In this document: positions 1 to 9,208 of the stretch, in pieces
Position numbering within the stretch: the first letter of the stretch is position 1
Layout of the letters: every line of letters starts with the position of its first letter
Notes under the pieces: generated by a model
Database searches by the model: none
Told to the model about the DNA's origin: nothing
The model's input: the letters and a program-made list of their open reading frames with translations, nothing else
Program-made: the position numbers and the translations under genes
Assembly (NCBI GenBank): GCA_047125605.1
Contig: CP138932.1
Location: 868,001-932,000 of the forward strand
Origin: JAKVBK01 sp022447275
GTDB lineage: Bacteria > Pseudomonadota > Alphaproteobacteria > Rhodobacterales > Rhodobacteraceae
Length of the DNA stretch: 64,000 bases
Reading direction: 5' to 3'

Positions 1-38
1 GCAGCTGCACTGTAATTATAAAGTAGGAGGAGACCCCG

Positions 39-446
39 ATGGTCGAAAGCTTTGATGGAACACTTAACCTTACCCTTTGGATACTGCTGCTCATTGGATC
101 AGTCTATTACAGCTTTAGATGTCTGTTTCAGACCAAGCAGTTCAATGATCAATACGGCTTTGGGGATGGGGCCGTGTTTATGACAAGGTTTGCCGGGACA
201 AATGTGGGCGCTGCAGCCGTTATTTCTTTGGCCTTGTTGGTCTACGGACCTGCTGGTGCGTGGGCGTTCGTGGCTTGGGGTTGGGTTCAATCACTCCTTG
301 CAACCATTTTTGGTTATCAAACTGTCAACAGCAGTTGGGCGCAGGTGGAAGGCGTGAAGGCAACGGCGGAAGGGTATATAGCGCCGCTGGGATTTCTTGT
401 GTTGAACACTGTCTTGCTCATAAACATGAGTGAGATTCTCTACTGA
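39..446 (+). CDS. Small integral membrane protein, function unknown
   Basis: A 135-residue protein with about four hydrophobic stretches (roughly residues 10-30, 48-72, 74-94 and 112-132), so it is very probably an inner-membrane protein. A strong ribosome binding site (aggagga) lies about 8 bases before the ATG, which supports both the gene and this start. I do not recognise a family. The next gene-like sequence on this strand is only a fragment, and upstream sequence lies outside the window, so context gives no clue to its role. Confidence 0.7.
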   Translation: MVESFDGTLNLTLWILLLIGSVYYSFRCLFQTKQFNDQYGFGDGAVFMTRFAGTNVGAAAVISLALLVYGPAGAWAFVAWGWVQSLLATIFGYQTVNSSWAQVEGVKATAEGYIAPLGFLVLNTVLLINMSEILY

Positions 447-516
447 CGTACCTAGCCAATCCGCAGCTTTAGCCTGGTTTTTTTGTGCTACCGTATCTAG
501 GCTAGGGTGAAGAGGT

Positions 517-774
517 TTGCTTAAAAGCAACTGGACTTCACTATTTGCTGGATCAACGCACCGACATGCCCGGCCAGACCGGCCTGCGCGACCTAATGGC
601 GTCGAACTGCTGCACGGTCCGCTACGTAACCTTGTAATGATGGGTGCCTTTAGTCGCGCGATCGGCACTCTTGCCGCCGAGATTATTGCCAAGCGTGTAG
701 CAGGGACCACACCCGAAGGCCAGATTACCCTGCCGCCAAAGATCAATTTTGACGATACCCTGAACCGCGGCTGA
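517..774 (+). pseudogene. Unrecognised gene fragment, possible C-terminal remnant
   Basis: An open frame of 85 codons with a TTG start and no convincing ribosome binding site. The second half (from about 600) reads like a real protein end, with an alanine-rich helix followed by a proline-containing tail ending in DDTLNRG. The first part looks protein-like in another frame (around 535-605, containing the residues TDMPGQTGLRDLM). That pattern suggests a frameshifted remnant of a longer gene. I could not assign a family. It may instead be a chance open frame. Confidence 0.3.
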
Positions 775-786
775 CTCCCACGCCGT

Positions 787-1713
787 TTATTTTTGCGCGT
801 CGTATTTGGCAATGCGCGCTTCGGCGGCCCTCAGCGCCTTGCGGAATGCGGGCCCGCGTCGCCGCGCCAAAACAGCACGGCAATAGCGTACCAGTAAACG
901 CGGACGGCCAAGCTTCTCCAATGTATGCAGCATCTCTTTCTGGAACCGTCCGTTGTCGCGCCGCCGACGCAGTAGCGTGTAAAACTCCCGCGCGGTTAGA
1001 GTCCCGGCAACACAGCCTTCAATAACCGGCTTCAAAATCCCCATTTGCAGCCACAACGACGCGATCCGGTGTCCCATGAACCGGCAGCGAAACTTGTGCA
1101 CGTTTTCCCCGGAGAACAAGGCGGCATGCATCGCGTCCAGCGGTGTGAGCGGGTCATAAAACAGATGCACCGCGTCTGCCGAAGCCACCATGTCGGGCGC
1201 ATAGCCATAGCGGTCGTGGAAATTGCGCCGCCACGCCCTTCGATAACGGGTTTCCCAGCTAGCCACTTCACGATCCAGCGTCGCCTGGGGCGAGATGCAG
1301 ATCACCGTCGCGCCGGGAGCTGCGGCGGAAAAACTCGCTGCTGCGTAGGCCCCCATTGAGGCGCCGTAAAAGATCACCTTATCGAACCGCGCAAAGAACC
1401 CCTCATCGCGCAAACGATCAAAGAAATCATGCACATCACTATCACGGTACCATGTCCAATCATGTGCCATCATTCCAAGCATTGACCAGCCGCGCGACGT
1501 CACGAAATCATAGCCCCAAGGCATGCGGTCTTTGGAATTGCCATAGACGTGATCGAGGTTCTCGAACGTCACGATCAGAGTCTTTCCACGCTCCACCAAC
1601 AGCGCGGTATGCTGCGGACCCAACGTCTTGTAGAACCCCTCCTTGGCGCCGACCTTCTGAAGGTTGGCCTGCCACTCAGTCTGGGTCTGGTCCGCTGCGT
1701 CCTTCATTTTCAT
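787..1713 (-). CDS. Alpha/beta-hydrolase-fold protein of a surface-glycan cluster
   Basis: A 308-residue cytosolic protein. The motif GASMG at residues 117-121, after a hydrophobic strand (KVIFY), is a typical nucleophile elbow with Ser119 as the likely nucleophile. The C-terminal 80 residues are very basic (many Arg), as in other glycan-cluster proteins. Its ATG overlaps the stop of the preceding sulfotransferase in an ATGA, so the two are translationally coupled. The context of sulfotransferase and glycosyltransferases suggests a role in making or modifying a surface polymer, perhaps as an acyl esterase. The substrate cannot be read from the sequence. Confidence 0.75.
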   Translation of the reverse strand: MKMKDAADQTQTEWQANLQKVGAKEGFYKTLGPQHTALLVERGKTLIVTFENLDHVYGNSKDRMPWGYDFVTSRGWSMLGMMAHDWTWYRDSDVHDFFDRLRDEGFFARFDKVIFYGASMGAYAAASFSAAAPGATVICISPQATLDREVASWETRYRRAWRRNFHDRYGYAPDMVASADAVHLFYDPLTPLDAMHAALFSGENVHKFRCRFMGHRIASLWLQMGILKPVIEGCVAGTLTAREFYTLLRRRRDNGRFQKEMLHTLEKLGRPRLLVRYCRAVLARRRGPAFRKALRAAEARIAKYDAQK

Positions 1714-2471
1714 GCCGCTTGTGCCAGTTTCTGGCGCACTTCTTCATACATTTCGAAATCTGGGCCAAAGGCGGCTTCGATATTGCGTCGGTCGGTGGCC
1801 GTCATGCCGTCTATCAGTTCAGCGCTCTTGGACTTATGCCCCAGCGAGGTTCGTGTATCCTGCACTTTGGGGCGTTCAACGTCAAAGATCCGGCGCAGAA
1901 TCCGGGTCAAGGCACCATCGAGGTCTGCCATGTCGCCGACAAAGTCGTAGTTGATGAAATCATAGGACACTTCCAGCCTCTGGCTGCGCCAATGCCGGTC
2001 AACGTCGCGCGCCCCTACGTCTTGCGCCATGATGTCCAAGAACTCCGACAGGGTCATATCGCTGTCCACCGGCCGCTTCAGATACTGCATCAGCTTAATT
2101 TTATGCTTGTCGCCCTTCACGATCTTGTCGGCAAAGCTCGAAACCGTACGCGCCACCGGTTCTCGCACTACGGTAAAGCGATAGACCTGCCGATCCGCTA
2201 GGGCCTCCATCACCCGCTCCATAGACAAGCCCCGTGACCCAGTCAGCAAAAGCGAGTCGGGAGGCCTGTGCACGGATCCCATGTCGATGCTGCCGGTGCC
2301 TTCGCCCCTTTGTGCCAGAAGATTGGCCATCAACGTGGCCAGAACTGTAGTGCACGCTGCCTTGTGGTTCTTCATGTAAAGAAACGACGTGCCAAAAACC
2401 GGGATGTTCACCAGTTGCAAAAAATGCCGCTGGTGATGGTAGTTCTCCAGAATGCGGGGCCGGTATGCCAT
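1710..2471 (-). CDS. Sulfotransferase family protein
   Basis: A 253-residue protein of the membrane/carbohydrate sulfotransferase group. Near the N-terminus, KNHKAACTT matches the 5'-phosphosulfate-binding loop that grips PAPS. VVREPVARTVSSF in the middle matches the 3'-phosphate-binding motif with its conserved Arg and Ser. It would transfer sulfate from PAPS to a sugar hydroxyl. The start was set at the ATG one base after the stop of the upstream glycosyltransferase, with an agggct-type site. A longer start 36 bases upstream overlaps that gene and is less likely. It is in an operon with the flanking glycosyltransferase and hydrolase-fold genes. Confidence 0.8.
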   Translation of the reverse strand: MAYRPRILENYHHQRHFLQLVNIPVFGTSFLYMKNHKAACTTVLATLMANLLAQRGEGTGSIDMGSVHRPPDSLLLTGSRGLSMERVMEALADRQVYRFTVVREPVARTVSSFADKIVKGDKHKIKLMQYLKRPVDSDMTLSEFLDIMAQDVGARDVDRHWRSQRLEVSYDFINYDFVGDMADLDGALTRILRRIFDVERPKVQDTRTSLGHKSKSAELIDGMTATDRRNIEAAFGPDFEMYEEVRQKLAQAA

Positions 2472-2472
2472 C

Positions 2473-3477
2473 TCAGCCCTCGCGAAATAGGGTTGGAGCG
2501 GAGGCAATCAGCTTGTCGCGGCATTCCTTGATAAAGCTCTTCTCCACCAGATATTCACGCGAAATCTCTGTGATTGAGGCTTCGCCCTTGAGCGATTCAA
2601 TGGCGATCTTGGCGCGGAAATCCGGGTCATCGATGGGCGCATTGTGGGTGACCTTACGCGCCTGGATTGGTGCGGCATCCGGGTTGATCCCATGCTTGAC
2701 CATTACCTCATGCATGAATGATCCGGGCCGGGGGCGGTTGTTTTCTTTTTCCTGAAGGCGGGGTTTCATCCGGCGGGCCCAGAAATGCACGCCCTTGGTG
2801 TCTTCGGTGAACCAGTCATTCATGTCGAACCGGCTCTGGAACATCTTGTTTCGGTCCTTGAAGCTGACTGGGTAAAAGGCCGAGACCGACTCGGCATATT
2901 TGACCTCGCCTGACTGCTTGAGGAAGTAGGTCACCGCTGCAGGACCTGTGAAGCCCCAGTGCTGCGCCGTCATGTGCACCGGTTTGCCGGCAGCTTTTTC
3001 CGCTTCCAGTTCAGCCTTTTGCCAAGGCTTCAGCCACGGAGCGATCGCGTATTCGTCCTTGAAGAATTCCAGCATCGTTTTTAGCGCTCTCGAGGTTTTA
3101 GGCAGCCCAAGAACGGCGTTGCACACGAGGTTGTGCTTTTCCCAGCCAAACACGGTCTTTCGGGTGAAATTGAACGGTCTATAGCAATAGATATCCGCGT
3201 CCACCCAGATCTTGTCGGTCTTTTGCAGCAGGTTCAGCCGCCACAAATCCGCATGAATCGCTGGGCTGCCCGTGCGCACATGTCGATACATCGGATTCTC
3301 TGGAAAGATCTCTGCCGCATCCGCCGCATACACGCCTTCGGGGATGTTCGGTATCTCCTCGTAGCTATACAGGGTCGTGTGATGGCCCGCGTCGGCAAAG
3401 CTCTTCAGGCACAGCTGTTCCAGCCAGCTCAGCTGTCCGCCAATCCACAGCGATGCAATCTCGGGGAGTTTGGCCAT
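2473..3477 (-). CDS. GT32-like glycosyltransferase with DXD motif
   Basis: A 334-residue protein. The N-terminal region (SLWIGG, residues 9-14) followed by a TLYSYE strand and the metal-binding DAD at 93-95 (in KIWVDADIY) are typical of the GT32/Lgt5-like group of galactosyl- and mannosyltransferases. That group uses a nucleotide sugar and Mn2+. No signal peptide or membrane segment is visible, so it probably acts at the cytoplasmic face. It sits between a GT2 enzyme and a sulfotransferase, all on one strand. The donor and acceptor are unknown. Confidence 0.8.
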   Translation of the reverse strand: MAKLPEIASLWIGGQLSWLEQLCLKSFADAGHHTTLYSYEEIPNIPEGVYAADAAEIFPENPMYRHVRTGSPAIHADLWRLNLLQKTDKIWVDADIYCYRPFNFTRKTVFGWEKHNLVCNAVLGLPKTSRALKTMLEFFKDEYAIAPWLKPWQKAELEAEKAAGKPVHMTAQHWGFTGPAAVTYFLKQSGEVKYAESVSAFYPVSFKDRNKMFQSRFDMNDWFTEDTKGVHFWARRMKPRLQEKENNRPRPGSFMHEVMVKHGINPDAAPIQARKVTHNAPIDDPDFRAKIAIESLKGEASITEISREYLVEKSFIKECRDKLIASAPTLFREG

Positions 3478-3572
3478 GTTGCTTGCCTTTTACCTTTGCT
3501 TTGTTTGCAATTTATCCGTTTTTGGTCGTTGTCTCTGATTTTCAGGTTAATCGCTGCGGCAGGTCCGCCAGC

Positions 3573-5816
3573 TCAATGCGCTGTTTTCTGCTTGTCGACG
3601 GTAAAGAAAAAATCATCTGGAAGTTTCCTTTCAACCACCCAATCCGGGATCACCTGTGGCCCGGCCAGAAACACGTTCGCGCCGAAATGCGGATGCAACT
3701 GCGCCAGCCTTTGCATCCGTGGCCCCGTCAGTTCTTCGTAGAATTTCGAATAGTTCTCAGTCTCCCGCAGGGCACCGATCTTGGCCCGGTGGCGGTCCAC
3801 AGAAAACACATGAGCATCGGCGATTTCCGGGTCGGCCAGCAAACGGTCCCGTTCTGCCTTCATCGCACCGATCATGCGTAGGACCGAACGGTCGTCATCC
3901 ACGTTGACATTCATGCGAAACCAGTAGGCCAGCCCCTGATCCCGGTCCACGTGGTTCGCCCGTCCCCGGTCCCGTTTCACTAGGAAACTCTCTGCCGAGC
4001 GCACCGCATAATGGTTGAGCTGCACGAGATCGTAACCGATCGTGTCCGTGGTCGATCTCCACGCTTTGCGGTACATGTCCTTGGGCAGCGGCTGGCCCGA
4101 CCCGTTGACCCAAGCGATCTGGTCCCACAGCTGCGAATTCAGGCCTTTGGGACGGTGCACGCCCAGCTTCTTGAAAAGCCCCACGTTGCGATACAGGGTC
4201 TTGAAACCCCAGGCCTGATGCGGCTTTTGCGTCATCTCGGGCGCACATCGGGTGAATTGCGCGATCAGCGGTTCGTCGACATATTCATGCACATCCGAAT
4301 TGCCAAACAGCCGCCAAGTGCAGGAAATCAGGTTGGCTCGCGGAACGGCATCAAACAAAGCCTTCAGCGTGCCATCCCCGATCTTGATGTTGATGAACTC
4401 GTCTACATCCATCGAGATCACCCAATCCGCACTCTTGACCACCGGCTCCTTTTCCGCCGCCTGTAGCGCGGCATGCTGCGGCTTTAGATTCGTTCCCTTG
4501 AACGGGTTTTCGCGATGCTGGACATAACCCTTGTTCTGCAACAATTGCAGGAGTGTATCTGTGCCGTCATCGCAGTCATTGGTATAGACCAGCACGTCCT
4601 TCACACCGATGGCTCTGTGATAGGCAAGCCATTCCAAAATGAATGGTGCTTCGTTTTTCATGCAGGTGACAATGGTGACCGAATTGCTGCTTGCGTCTAT
4701 CTTGGGCGCTTTGATTTCAGGCATGCGCAGCGGCCTGTGATCAAAAACACTTTCGGCAAGGTCAATCAACGCCTCATCCTCGATCAACGATGTCTTGGGC
4801 ACGATCTTGGACACCGATTCCGCCGAATGGCGCAGGCCCATGCAGCGGTAGAACTTTACCCACTCCCCGTCACTCTGCTGGGCTCCGACAATGCGCGTCA
4901 GCCGCCACACCGCGCGTGGGCCGATCTTGCTCGGTGCTACGCACCAGCGCCGCCGCATATTTTTGGCATCGAACTGCACGCAGATGTGGTCGCCGAAAAC
5001 CGCCTCGGTGCCTTTGCGCAAACGCCATGGATAACTATGTCGCCCCACCAGCGTCACCGCTCCTGACACCGATTTGGCCGCCGCATCAAAGACGTTCTTG
5101 CCCTTGATGTCACCGCCACGCGTCTTCGCCAAAAGGTCCGAGATATCCAGTAGCGCAACCGCGCGCGCCTCGTCCAGAAACCGCCGTCGCATCAGCTCGA
5201 AAATTTGCAATTGACCCAGCGGCGAGTCCCAGGGAGATGCAGGGGGCACCATCATCCGGTACCTGCTTGGAGCGTCCGGCGCATTGAAAGGATGCGCCTC
5301 CGACGGCAGTTTCGCATGCCCTAGCGGCATGTCAAACGTGACCACGACGATTTGGCGCAAGCCGTCAATTTCTTTGCTGCCTGTCTCAAGCGCCTTTGCA
5401 TACGCTTCCGCTTGATCCACTCTGTCCCGGTTCACGATCAGCGCGGCCTGCAATCCGTGATTTTCGACGTGGTATCGCAGCCAATCGAGCGTTATTTCAA
5501 CGCTCTCGCCATTGCGTAGCGCAAGTGCCGCATTCATGCCTTTGAACAGGTCGGTCTGCACTGGTGACAAAGGCAATTCACCGGACTGCAGAGCCGGCCT
5601 ATCCCCATCAAATTCAAAATACGCTATCAATCCTTTGCCCACGCTACGCAGCTGCGTAAGCTGGGTTGTCCCTGCGGGCGTGACGTTCTTCGGCAAAGAC
5701 CCGGTCGCGAAATAGGCTACCGCCCGTCCCGGCGCGAACCCGACGGCGTCCAGCATGCACAAGCCATCCGCATCGAAATGCTCGATCATGATCCTGTGAA
5801 ACCCGGGTTTACCCAT
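3573..5816 (-). CDS. Large GT2-family glycosyltransferase with two GT-A-like halves
   Basis: About 747 residues. The C-terminal half starts near residue 375 with TIVTCMKNEAPFILEWLAYH and has the metal motif DVDE near 470. This is the Glyco_tranf_2_4 type of GT2 domain. The N-terminal half repeats the layout: LDWLRYHVENHGLQ near 115 parallels EWLAYHRAIGVKD, and ALLDISDLL near 224 parallels ISMDVDEFI, but the acidic motif is altered. The start was taken at an ATG 22 bases after the stop of the upstream small gene. An upstream ATG would overlap that gene. It is the first large gene of the minus-strand glycan cluster. Confidence 0.8.
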   Translation of the reverse strand: MGKPGFHRIMIEHFDADGLCMLDAVGFAPGRAVAYFATGSLPKNVTPAGTTQLTQLRSVGKGLIAYFEFDGDRPALQSGELPLSPVQTDLFKGMNAALALRNGESVEITLDWLRYHVENHGLQAALIVNRDRVDQAEAYAKALETGSKEIDGLRQIVVVTFDMPLGHAKLPSEAHPFNAPDAPSRYRMMVPPASPWDSPLGQLQIFELMRRRFLDEARAVALLDISDLLAKTRGGDIKGKNVFDAAAKSVSGAVTLVGRHSYPWRLRKGTEAVFGDHICVQFDAKNMRRRWCVAPSKIGPRAVWRLTRIVGAQQSDGEWVKFYRCMGLRHSAESVSKIVPKTSLIEDEALIDLAESVFDHRPLRMPEIKAPKIDASSNSVTIVTCMKNEAPFILEWLAYHRAIGVKDVLVYTNDCDDGTDTLLQLLQNKGYVQHRENPFKGTNLKPQHAALQAAEKEPVVKSADWVISMDVDEFINIKIGDGTLKALFDAVPRANLISCTWRLFGNSDVHEYVDEPLIAQFTRCAPEMTQKPHQAWGFKTLYRNVGLFKKLGVHRPKGLNSQLWDQIAWVNGSGQPLPKDMYRKAWRSTTDTIGYDLVQLNHYAVRSAESFLVKRDRGRANHVDRDQGLAYWFRMNVNVDDDRSVLRMIGAMKAERDRLLADPEIADAHVFSVDRHRAKIGALRETENYSKFYEELTGPRMQRLAQLHPHFGANVFLAGPQVIPDWVVERKLPDDFFFTVDKQKTAH

Positions 5817-5838
5817 TACTTTGCCTGCTCTGCCCGCC

Positions 5839-6189
5839 TCAGGCTGTGTTTGTGTTGGCCTCTTGATACCATCGAACCATCCGGCGCTGCAATTGTGATT
5901 GCAACCCTGCGCTTTCCCCGGCGACAAGAATCTGCGGCAGTAAAGTCTGATACTGCGGTTGCGCCATCAGCACATCAAACTGCGCCCGTTGCCACGCCAA
6001 CGACTGGGCATGCAAATCGGCCATTCCCGGCACCGCCATGAGTTTCACCAACGCATTCCCGTCGCGGAGCGCATGCGCGCAACGCGCGCGTCCTCCAAAT
6101 TGTTGAAGTTCTTTTCGGTCGAGTAGGCTAGGTCCATCGGCTTTTGCGCTCGGTTCGGCAAACCATGGGAGGCTTGCGCTATTTGGCAA
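5839..6189 (-). CDS. Hypothetical protein at the head of the glycan cluster
   Basis: A 116-codon frame that begins with TTG and lacks a clear ribosome binding site. The section from about residue 30 onward looks protein-like (Gln-, Ala- and Leu-rich helices), so it may be the end of a longer, damaged gene. It lies 22 bases upstream of the GT2 gene on the same strand. I do not recognise the family. It could be a small soluble protein of the cluster or a remnant of a lost gene. Confidence 0.4.
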   Translation of the reverse strand: MPNSASLPWFAEPSAKADGPSLLDRKELQQFGGRARCAHALRDGNALVKLMAVPGMADLHAQSLAWQRAQFDVLMAQPQYQTLLPQILVAGESAGLQSQLQRRMVRWYQEANTNTA

Positions 6190-6236
6190 GATATTGAAAC
6201 TGCAATTGTATCGTTTAAAGTTTTTAAGGTGCCGGA

Positions 6237-7421
6237 ATGAAAACAGTGATTTGGCTTACATCCATTGTCATCTTGAGTGGTGCCGCAGTTGATGCTGCAG
6301 ACACGATTGTGGTTGTCAATAAACTGACTGCCTCAGATGGCGAGGAGTTGAACGAATTCGGCGGTTCCGTATCCATTTCAGGCACGACGGCTATTGTGGG
6401 TGCAACCGGAACTGACACACTTGGTGGCAACAGTGGTACGGCATATCTTTTCGATCTGTCTAATCCGGACGGGATCGCAGAGACGAAACTTTACTCACCG
6501 TACCCAAAGTCCACCAATCTGTTCGGTTCGGCTGTGGGGGTCTCTGGCAATTCAGCCATTGTCGGCGAAATAAGAGGGACTGGCGGCAATGGGGATCGTT
6601 CCGGCGTCGCCTATCTCTTTCCCAGCAGTTCTCAGGACGAAGTCAGAACGCTTAAATCATCGGACGCTGAAGAGAATGACCTGTTCGGCACGTCTGTTGG
6701 TATTTCAGGAACATACGCCATTGTTGGTGCCAGGGGTGATGAGGACTATACGGGCGCGGCTTATTTGTACGATTTTTCAGACTTGGACAACATAAAGGAA
6801 ACCCAGCTGGTCGCGTCAGATGGACAGGAAAGTGACCAGTTTGGAGCCTCGGTCGCGATTTCGGGCACCACGGCCATTGCGGGCGCCTACGCCAGTGATG
6901 CGCACGGCAAGAGTAGCGGGGCAGTCTACATCTATGATTTCTCTGACCCAGAGGAAATCATTGAGACGAAGCTCACCCCATCGGACGCCGTGGAAGATGA
7001 TTGGTTTGGGTCTTCTGTTGCGGTTTCCGGGACCATGGTTCTTGTTGCGACGCGGCTTCGCGCCAACGAGAGCATCATAAGCGGCTCACTCTATTTGTTT
7101 GATCTTTCAGATCTGGATGACATCAAAGAAACCAAACTTTTGGAAGCGGATGAAACGTTCGAGGATTATCCCGCAGTCTCCGTAGGTATTTCGGGGACCA
7201 CTGCCATACTGGGGGTCGCTGGAGACGAGGGCAGCGCGATCTACTTGCTTGATTTCGCTGACTTAGACGACATCAAACAAACCGAGCTTGTTCTAGATGG
7301 CAGAGACATGTCTGAAATGCATGGAGCGGCTGTGGCCATATCTGGAAAAACATCCATCGTCGGCGACCATATAGATGGATCTGGCGGCGCTGCCTATCTT
7401 TACAAAACGACATCCCCCTAA
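6237..7421 (+). CDS. Exported seven-bladed FG-GAP-like beta-propeller protein
   Basis: A 394-residue protein with an N-terminal signal peptide (cleavage likely after DA-A near residue 20). Seven repeats of about 50 residues follow. Each carries a version of FGxSVxISGTTAIVGA, and most are preceded by an acidic SDGxExD segment. Seven such units predict a closed seven-bladed propeller like the integrin-alpha/FG-GAP group, probably in the periplasm or on the surface. Codon use is more AT-rich than in neighbouring core genes. It is divergent from the glycan cluster, so a role in binding that glycan is possible but unproven. Confidence 0.8.
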   Translation: MKTVIWLTSIVILSGAAVDAADTIVVVNKLTASDGEELNEFGGSVSISGTTAIVGATGTDTLGGNSGTAYLFDLSNPDGIAETKLYSPYPKSTNLFGSAVGVSGNSAIVGEIRGTGGNGDRSGVAYLFPSSSQDEVRTLKSSDAEENDLFGTSVGISGTYAIVGARGDEDYTGAAYLYDFSDLDNIKETQLVASDGQESDQFGASVAISGTTAIAGAYASDAHGKSSGAVYIYDFSDPEEIIETKLTPSDAVEDDWFGSSVAVSGTMVLVATRLRANESIISGSLYLFDLSDLDDIKETKLLEADETFEDYPAVSVGISGTTAILGVAGDEGSAIYLLDFADLDDIKQTELVLDGRDMSEMHGAAVAISGKTSIVGDHIDGSGGAAYLYKTTSP

Positions 7422-7757
7422 AGTCATTAGTAATAGTGATTTGCTCCAGTCGGGGCATACAATACATCGCCTGATACCCAAGGCATGAAACACCTGATGT
7501 CTTCCGTCCCGCTAAGGTATGCTGTTTTCTTATTTTAATTGACCGGCCTGTGCCTAAAAGGACCTTGGTGGGTAGTTCGCAACCGTAGCAAACGTGGTGA
7601 CAGCCTTGCCGGATGTTATCTGGGCGTAATGTCTCGCCACCATTCCCAGGGATCTACTCGTGATTGAGAAGTTACGACATGCATGCCGTTGGTAACGTGC
7701 TGGTAAAGTAAAGATAAAATTGATAAAAATTGAGCAGGCAGGACTGTGGATCAATTC

Positions 7758-8411
7758 TCATGTCTCAAGTTCTGTTGCGCTTCTTAGCACAAAGGTCGGC
7801 TTTAAGCGGATGGTATCGGAAAAGGTTGAAAACGCGTCGTCCTGTGGTGCGTATCCAAGGAATCTACTGGTTGCGGTAAGGTCATGGCGCTTTCAACGAT
7901 TGTTCCAGATGCCTTACGCCACAAAGCTTCCATTGATCTCGGCTTCAATTGCCCGATCAATCAGGTGTGTCGCATCGCGCTTGCTAAGCCACGCCCTGAG
8001 GTCACGCATGCTTCCAAGTGGTCGTCCGTCTGCAGGTTCGAACCCGCCTATTCTCAACGAGACGCAGGAAATGCCGTTCTGTGTCGCATAGAACGATCAC
8101 AAGGCTCCCAACAGCACTTGGAGACGAAGTAGAGATTGCCTTGGCGCAACTGCCATTCCTGGAACAGTTTTCCTGTCTACAGGGCATCTTTTGATGGTTT
8201 GCGCAATGCTCAAGAAGAAGAAACGCCGGAAGTTAGCCTGGCGAGCAGCGTCGACTGAAAAGGTTGTCGCCAAAATATTAGTAGGCAGCATATCGTAAGA
8301 TTCTGCGTTCGGATTTGCTACTTGTGCAAGACGCACTGGAGCATCAGTGCCTTGGCACAAGTCTGCAGCGGCATTATCGTTCTTTTTGAGCCATCTGGTG
8401 CACGGTAACAA
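7758..8411 (-). pseudogene. Decayed NAD-dependent sugar epimerase/dehydrogenase (uronate dehydrogenase-like)
   Basis: Three reading frames of the minus strand, read in order, rebuild the middle and end of a COG0451 short-chain dehydrogenase close to uronate dehydrogenases. From 8411 one frame gives NPNAESYDMLPTNILATTF and DAARQANFRRF. Near 8130 another gives LYFVSKCCWE, in place of the Y-x-x-x-K active-site helix. From about 8075 a third gives ISCVSLRIGGFEP and MRDLRAWLSKRDATHLIDRA, then two in-frame stops, then FLGYAPQDDAFSTF. The N-terminal Rossmann loop is missing. It has at least two frameshifts and two stops, so it is dead. Confidence 0.75.
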
Positions 8412-8506
8412 TCACGCCAGGCGAGCCAGAGCTAGCATGTATCGCTACTGGCTCAAGACAATCCTGGACGAAATGTTTACTATTAAGTTTCAGCAAGGTT
8501 GATACA

Positions 8507-9208
8507 ATGAGAATACCTCTTTCGTCAGTTGCGATCGTTTGCTGCGTGTCTGGTGGCGCTTATGCTCAGGATTTTCAGAAAGGTTTAGTAGCCTACAAGG
8601 CTGGCGACTATTTTACGGCGCATCAAGAGTGGAGAGTCCTAGCAGAGCAAGGCAATGCTGCGGCTCAACTCCACATAGGCAATATGTACATCCACGGACA
8701 GGGAGTTCCTCAAGACTACGAGAAGGCTTCAAGTTGGTATCGAAAAGCAGCTGAGCAGGGGAATGTAGATGCTCAATACAATCTTGGGGACCGGCATTAC
8801 GAGGGCTTGGGCGCTGTCCAAAGCTTCAGAGAAGCCGCGATTTGGTATCGCAAGGCTGCTGAACAGGGGCATGCCGAAGCTCAGACCGGTTTAGCTTACA
8901 TGTATAAACATGGTGAGGGTATTCCAGAAGACGAAAAGGAAGCGGTTCGTTGGTATCGCAAGGCCGCCACGCAGGGGCATGTGTACGCTCAGGGAACTCT
9001 GGGAACCATGTACGCCGATGGTCATGGCGTGGCTCAAAATAATGTTCTCGCCTATATGTGGTTCGGCATCGCCTCTGAAAACGGTTGGCGCACCGGCGAG
9101 TTTTTGAAAACCTCGATAAGCCGAAAAATGTCTCTGGAGTCTATTGAGGAAGCAAAAGCCATGGTCAGAGGCTGTATGAGCAGCGGCTACACAAACTGCG
9201 GAAACTGA
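8507..9208 (+). CDS. Exported Sel1-repeat (TPR-like) protein
   Basis: A 233-residue protein with a signal peptide (residues 1-20, ending AYA-Q). About four Sel1-like repeats follow, recognisable by the motif AQxxLGxMYxxGxGVPQDYxKAxxWYRKAAEQG. Such repeats stack into alpha-solenoid scaffolds for protein contacts, here most likely in the periplasm. A cysteine pair sits near the C-terminus (GC...NC). It lies in the accessory stretch between two decayed genes, and no partner is apparent from its neighbours. Sel1 proteins are common and functionally diverse, so the role stays open. Confidence 0.85.
   Translation: MRIPLSSVAIVCCVSGGAYAQDFQKGLVAYKAGDYFTAHQEWRVLAEQGNAAAQLHIGNMYIHGQGVPQDYEKASSWYRKAAEQGNVDAQYNLGDRHYEGLGAVQSFREAAIWYRKAAEQGHAEAQTGLAYMYKHGEGIPEDEKEAVRWYRKAATQGHVYAQGTLGTMYADGHGVAQNNVLAYMWFGIASENGWRTGEFLKTSISRKMSLESIEEAKAMVRGCMSSGYTNCGN

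Noticed and set aside
7720..8132. Plus-strand open frames in the decayed stretch
   Set aside because: They are mirrors of the uronate dehydrogenase relic on the minus strand and carry no domain or ribosome binding site.
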